Under the pieces are notes generated by a model. That model was not told the origin of the DNA. It ran no database searches and saw nothing but the letters and a program-made list of their open reading frames with translations. From JAXDLK01 sp034666665 (GTDB taxonomy: Bacteria; Desulfobacterota; Binatia; JACPRU01), in NCBI GenBank assembly GCA_034666665.1, contig JAXDLK010000149.1, forward strand, positions 1-7,721: a DNA stretch of 7,721 nucleotides, read 5' to 3'. Each line of letters begins with the position of its first letter. The first letter of the stretch is position 1. Shown here piece after piece: positions 5,345 to 7,721 of the stretch. Made by a program: the position numbers and the translations under genes.

Positions 5345-7549
5345 GTGATCCCTGGTCGCACCGCACCGGTCAGGCGGCGATCGACGGCGATCGCCGCGGC
5401 GGCCGTGCTCTCACTTTTTGTGCAATCGACGGCGGGCGCGGCGACCTTGCGGATCTACCGCGAGACGCTCGAGAACGGCTGGCAGGATTACTCGAGCGAA
5501 GGTGCGCACTCGCTCGACTCCACCGACTTCGCGCACGGCGGCTCGCGCTCGATCTCGCTCGACGCGAGCGACGATCACTTCGTCTTTCTCGCGCCTCCGG
5601 AGGCGCTGCAAACCGCGCCCTACACTCACCTCGACGTCTGGGTGAACGGCGGCGCGACCGGCGGACAGAAGCTCGCGATCGGCTTCCAGCGCTCGGATCG
5701 CGACGGCGGCCTCTGCGAGACAGTACCGCTGGAGGATTTTCTCGACGGCCCGATCGAGGCCGGTGCCTGGAAGCTCGCGCACGTCCGCCTCCAGGATCTC
5801 GGGGCCGACGGTCTGCCGATCACCGGCTTCGGCATCGCGAACGCCGGCGGCGCGAACGGCACGGTGTATCTCGACGACGTTGCGCTGGTGACGGATGCGG
5901 GGCCCTCGCCGGTGGCGGGCCCGAGCCTGAGCATCGACGCCGCCCACGGGCGCGCGCGGGTCAGCCCCGACATCTACGGGGTGAACGTCATCTACGGCGA
6001 CTTCAATCCGCTGTCGAAGCGCGGCATCCGCGATCTCGGCGCCACCCTGAACCGCTGGGGCGGGAACGCCATCACCCGCTACGACTGGACGCTCAGCGCG
6101 TCGAACCGGGCCTCGGACTACTTCTTCGAGAACCTTCCCGAGGACGGTCCGCATGCGGTCGACGAGAGCGGTCTGCCGAACGGTTCCGGCAGCGATCAGT
6201 TCGTGGCGCGGAACCGCTCGATCGGCGTCCGCTCGCTGATCACGATCCCGACCATCGGCTGGCTGGCGAAGAGCCGCGACTTCGCCTGCGGCTTCTCGGT
6301 CGAGAAGTACGGCTATGCGCCGCAGTCGGTCGACCCCTATCGCACCGATTGCGGCAACGGCGTCCGTCAAGACGGCTCGCTCGTCACCGGGAACGATCCC
6401 GAGGACACGAGCCGGTGCATGGGAACGATCGGCGGCGACGGGCACTGCGTCGCGCCGGCACATCAACGGCGCTGGGTGGACCACCTCGTCGCGCGGTTCG
6501 GCGATGCGGCGAGCCGCGGCGTCTCCTTCTACGAGCTCGACAACGAGCCGCAGATCTGGAGCGAGACTCACCGCGACATCCACCCCGATCCGGTCGGCTA
6601 TGACGAGATGCGGGACCGCGCGTACGCGTACGCGGCGGCGATCAAGCGGGCGGATCCCACGGCGAAGGTGCTCGGCCCGTCGGACGACAGCTGGACGCGC
6701 TACTTCTACTCCGGACGCGACGCCGGGAGCGACGTGTACGCGACGCACGCCGATCGGCGGGCGCACGGGGACGTCCCCTTCGTCGAGTGGTACCTGCAGC
6801 AGATGAAGGCGTACGAGGATCGGACCGGGCGCCGTATCCTCGACTACCTGGACGAGCACTTCTACCCGCAGACGGACGTGCCGCTGCCGTTTCGCTGCGC
6901 GGGCGGACGGGAGACGCAGGCGCTGCGGCTCCGTTCGACGCGCGCGCTCTGGGACCCGAGCTATACCGACGAGAGCTACATCGGCCGCACGGACCTGACG
7001 CCGAACCAGGTGAAGCTCCTGCCCCGCCTGCGAACGTGGGTGCGGCGGAACTACCCGGGAACGCGCACGGCGGTCACCGAGTACAACTGGGGCGCGCTCG
7101 AGCACGTGACCGGCGCGCTCGCCCAGGCCGACATCCTCGGGCTCTTCGGCCGCTACGGTCTGAACCTCGCCGCGATGTGGGGGCCGCCACGCGCGAACCA
7201 GCCGGCCGCGTTCGCGTTCCGCGTCTATCGCAACTACGACGGCCGCCATTCGACGTTCGGCGACGTGCGGGTGCGCGCGCAGAGCTCGGACGTCGGACGG
7301 TTGGCCGTGTACGCCGCGGAGCGCTCGAGCGATCGAGCGCTGACGATCGTCGTCCTCAACAAGGACCCGGATCGAGACTTCCGGAGCGCGCTCGCGATCG
7401 CCGGCTTCTCGCCGCACGGGGCGATCGAGGTGTGGCGCTACGACGCGTCGGCACCGACGTCCATCGTGCGGCAGCCGGACCTGCCGGCACGCGCGAACCT
7501 CGACGTCGTGTTTCCGCACTACTCGATGACACTGCTGGTGGCGCGGTAG
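5345..7549 (+). CDS. secreted glycoside hydrolase family 44 (endoglucanase/xyloglucanase-like) with N-terminal beta-sandwich domain
   Basis: GH44 enzymes cut beta-1,4-glucans such as cellulose derivatives, xyloglucan and other hemicelluloses with retention. Residues 1-32 are a signal peptide: RRR, a hydrophobic stretch AIAAAAVLSLFV, and a likely cut after AGA, so export by Sec is expected. Residues about 36-183 form a jelly-roll-like module (GWQDYS, YTHLDVWVNGG, NGTVYLDDVALV) that resembles carbohydrate-binding domains. The GH44 barrel follows (about 195-620): IYGVN (210-214), NRWGGNAITRYDW (236-248), the acid/base Glu401 in ELDNEPQIWSETHRDIHP and the nucleophile Glu579 in TEYNWG. A C-terminal beta-sandwich (about 640-734) closes the protein. 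A region with four Cys (315, 336, 358, 368) precedes the acid/base. The start is GTG; the ATG two bases earlier is in another frame and stops at once. No strong Shine-Dalgarno is visible. No partner cellulase is in the window. Confidence 0.9.
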   Translation: MIPGRTAPVRRRSTAIAAAAVLSLFVQSTAGAATLRIYRETLENGWQDYSSEGAHSLDSTDFAHGGSRSISLDASDDHFVFLAPPEALQTAPYTHLDVWVNGGATGGQKLAIGFQRSDRDGGLCETVPLEDFLDGPIEAGAWKLAHVRLQDLGADGLPITGFGIANAGGANGTVYLDDVALVTDAGPSPVAGPSLSIDAAHGRARVSPDIYGVNVIYGDFNPLSKRGIRDLGATLNRWGGNAITRYDWTLSASNRASDYFFENLPEDGPHAVDESGLPNGSGSDQFVARNRSIGVRSLITIPTIGWLAKSRDFACGFSVEKYGYAPQSVDPYRTDCGNGVRQDGSLVTGNDPEDTSRCMGTIGGDGHCVAPAHQRRWVDHLVARFGDAASRGVSFYELDNEPQIWSETHRDIHPDPVGYDEMRDRAYAYAAAIKRADPTAKVLGPSDDSWTRYFYSGRDAGSDVYATHADRRAHGDVPFVEWYLQQMKAYEDRTGRRILDYLDEHFYPQTDVPLPFRCAGGRETQALRLRSTRALWDPSYTDESYIGRTDLTPNQVKLLPRLRTWVRRNYPGTRTAVTEYNWGALEHVTGALAQADILGLFGRYGLNLAAMWGPPRANQPAAFAFRVYRNYDGRHSTFGDVRVRAQSSDVGRLAVYAAERSSDRALTIVVLNKDPDRDFRSALAIAGFSPHGAIEVWRYDASAPTSIVRQPDLPARANLDVVFPHYSMTLLVAR

Positions 7550-7554
7550 TCGCA

Positions 7555-7580
7555 GCACTATCGATAGTGCTTGCTCTCTT
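7555..7580 (+). terminator. palindromic hairpin after the GH44 gene
   Basis: GCACTATCGATAGTGC (7555-7570) is a perfect palindrome that can form a 6-bp stem with a TCGA loop. It begins 6 nt after the GH44 stop and is followed by a pyrimidine-rich TTGCTCTCTT. It is a likely transcription terminator, although the T run is interrupted. Confidence 0.5.
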
Positions 7581-7585
7581 TCCAC

Positions 7586-7604
7586 CTCTCCCCTGAGGGG
7601 AGAG
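7586..7604 (+). repeat. perfect inverted repeat, first hairpin of a leader region
   Basis: CTCTCCCC and GGGGAGAG form an 8-bp stem with the loop TGA. It lies between the GH44 gene and the gene starting at 7688. It may be a second GH44 terminator or the first element of the downstream leader. A TATGAT (7609-7614), which resembles a -10 box, follows at once but has no recognisable -35 box at proper distance. Confidence 0.45.
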
Positions 7605-7613
7605 AGTCTATGA

Positions 7614-7640
7614 TTCGGCCTGATGAAGATGCGGGCCGAA
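7614..7640 (+). repeat. perfect inverted repeat, second hairpin of the leader
   Basis: TTCGGCC (7614-7620) and GGCCGAA (7634-7640) form a 7-bp stem around the 13-nt loop TGATGAAGATGCG. It sits just upstream of the hairpin that covers the ribosome binding site, separated by 9 nt, so in RNA the two stems could stack or alternate. Confidence 0.5.
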
Positions 7641-7649
7641 GCTGCCAAG

Positions 7650-7681
7650 CTCCTTTCGAATGTTCCCCCAAACGAAAGGAG
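7650..7681 (+). promoter_or_regulatory. hairpin sequestering the Shine-Dalgarno of the next gene
   Basis: CTCCTTTCG (7650-7658) is perfectly complementary to CGAAAGGAG (7673-7681), giving a 9-bp stem with the 14-nt loop AATGTTCCCCCAAA. The 3' arm contains the whole AAAGGAG ribosome binding site that lies 6 nt before the ATG at 7688. Formed in the mRNA, this stem would block initiation, so opening it (by a ligand, protein, temperature or an alternative fold) would switch translation on. I do not recognise a known riboswitch class here. Confidence 0.6.
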
Positions 7682-7687
7682 ACAGTG

Positions 7688-7721
7688 ATGACGACCGCGA
7701 CGGCCCGCGATGCGCAGGGTA
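7688..7721 (+). CDS. start of an unidentified gene (runs off the window)
   Basis: Only the first 11 codons are visible, MTTATARDAQG. The start is supported by a very good Shine-Dalgarno (AAAGGAG at 7675-7681) 6 nt upstream; a GTG directly before the ATG is in frame and possible but less likely. The peptide is too short to name a family. The gene follows GH44 on the same strand after 138 nt that contain a terminator-like palindrome and a structured leader, so it is probably a separate transcription unit under its own control. Confidence 0.6.
   Translation, partial: MTTATARDAQG

Noticed and set aside
5411..7648. 745-codon open frame on the minus strand
   Set aside because: It is antisense to the GH44 gene with its catalytic motifs; composition is Arg/Val/Ala-rich without domain signatures, as expected of a shadow.

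Overview
This is a GC-rich bacterial window with long shadow reading frames on both strands. Its gene content (QueC, a KirBac-type K+ channel, an acyl-CoA synthetase, a secreted GH44 glycosidase, an IucA/IucC-like protein) and the double-glycine leader style of a small peptide resemble myxobacterial or other deltaproteobacterial-type and uncultured GC-rich lineages. That placement is inference only; no marker gene settles it.

Left part (1-2147): the 3' end of queC (7-cyano-7-deazaguanine synthase) is followed on the same strand by a small gene with a good ribosome binding site. It encodes a 74-residue peptide: a basic leader ending in a double-glycine-like motif, then a 36-residue Ser/Thr/Pro-rich tail. 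This looks like a ribosomal natural-product (RiPP) precursor. Converging on it from the other strand, 54 bp away, is a 482-residue protein with the ATP-grasping motifs of NIS siderophore synthetases (IucA/IucC) but without most of the usual N-terminal domain. The two together are the most intriguing part of the window.

Middle (2148-2736): a stretch without an intact gene. It contains what may be a frameshifted small gene on the minus strand, a strong terminator-like hairpin, and a complete tRNA-Asn(GTT) gene on the minus strand with a plausible promoter.

Right part (2737-7721): an inward-rectifier K+ channel (+) converges within 10 bp on an acyl-CoA/AMP-forming synthetase (-). The synthetase is divergent, across 81 bp, from a secreted two-domain GH44 glycoside hydrolase (+). 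After the GH44 gene come a short palindromic hairpin and then a leader with three consecutive perfect inverted repeats. The last of these covers the Shine-Dalgarno sequence of a further gene that runs off the window, suggesting translational control.

The genes do not form one pathway. Apart from the peptide/IucA-IucC pair they look like independent chromosomal transcription units.
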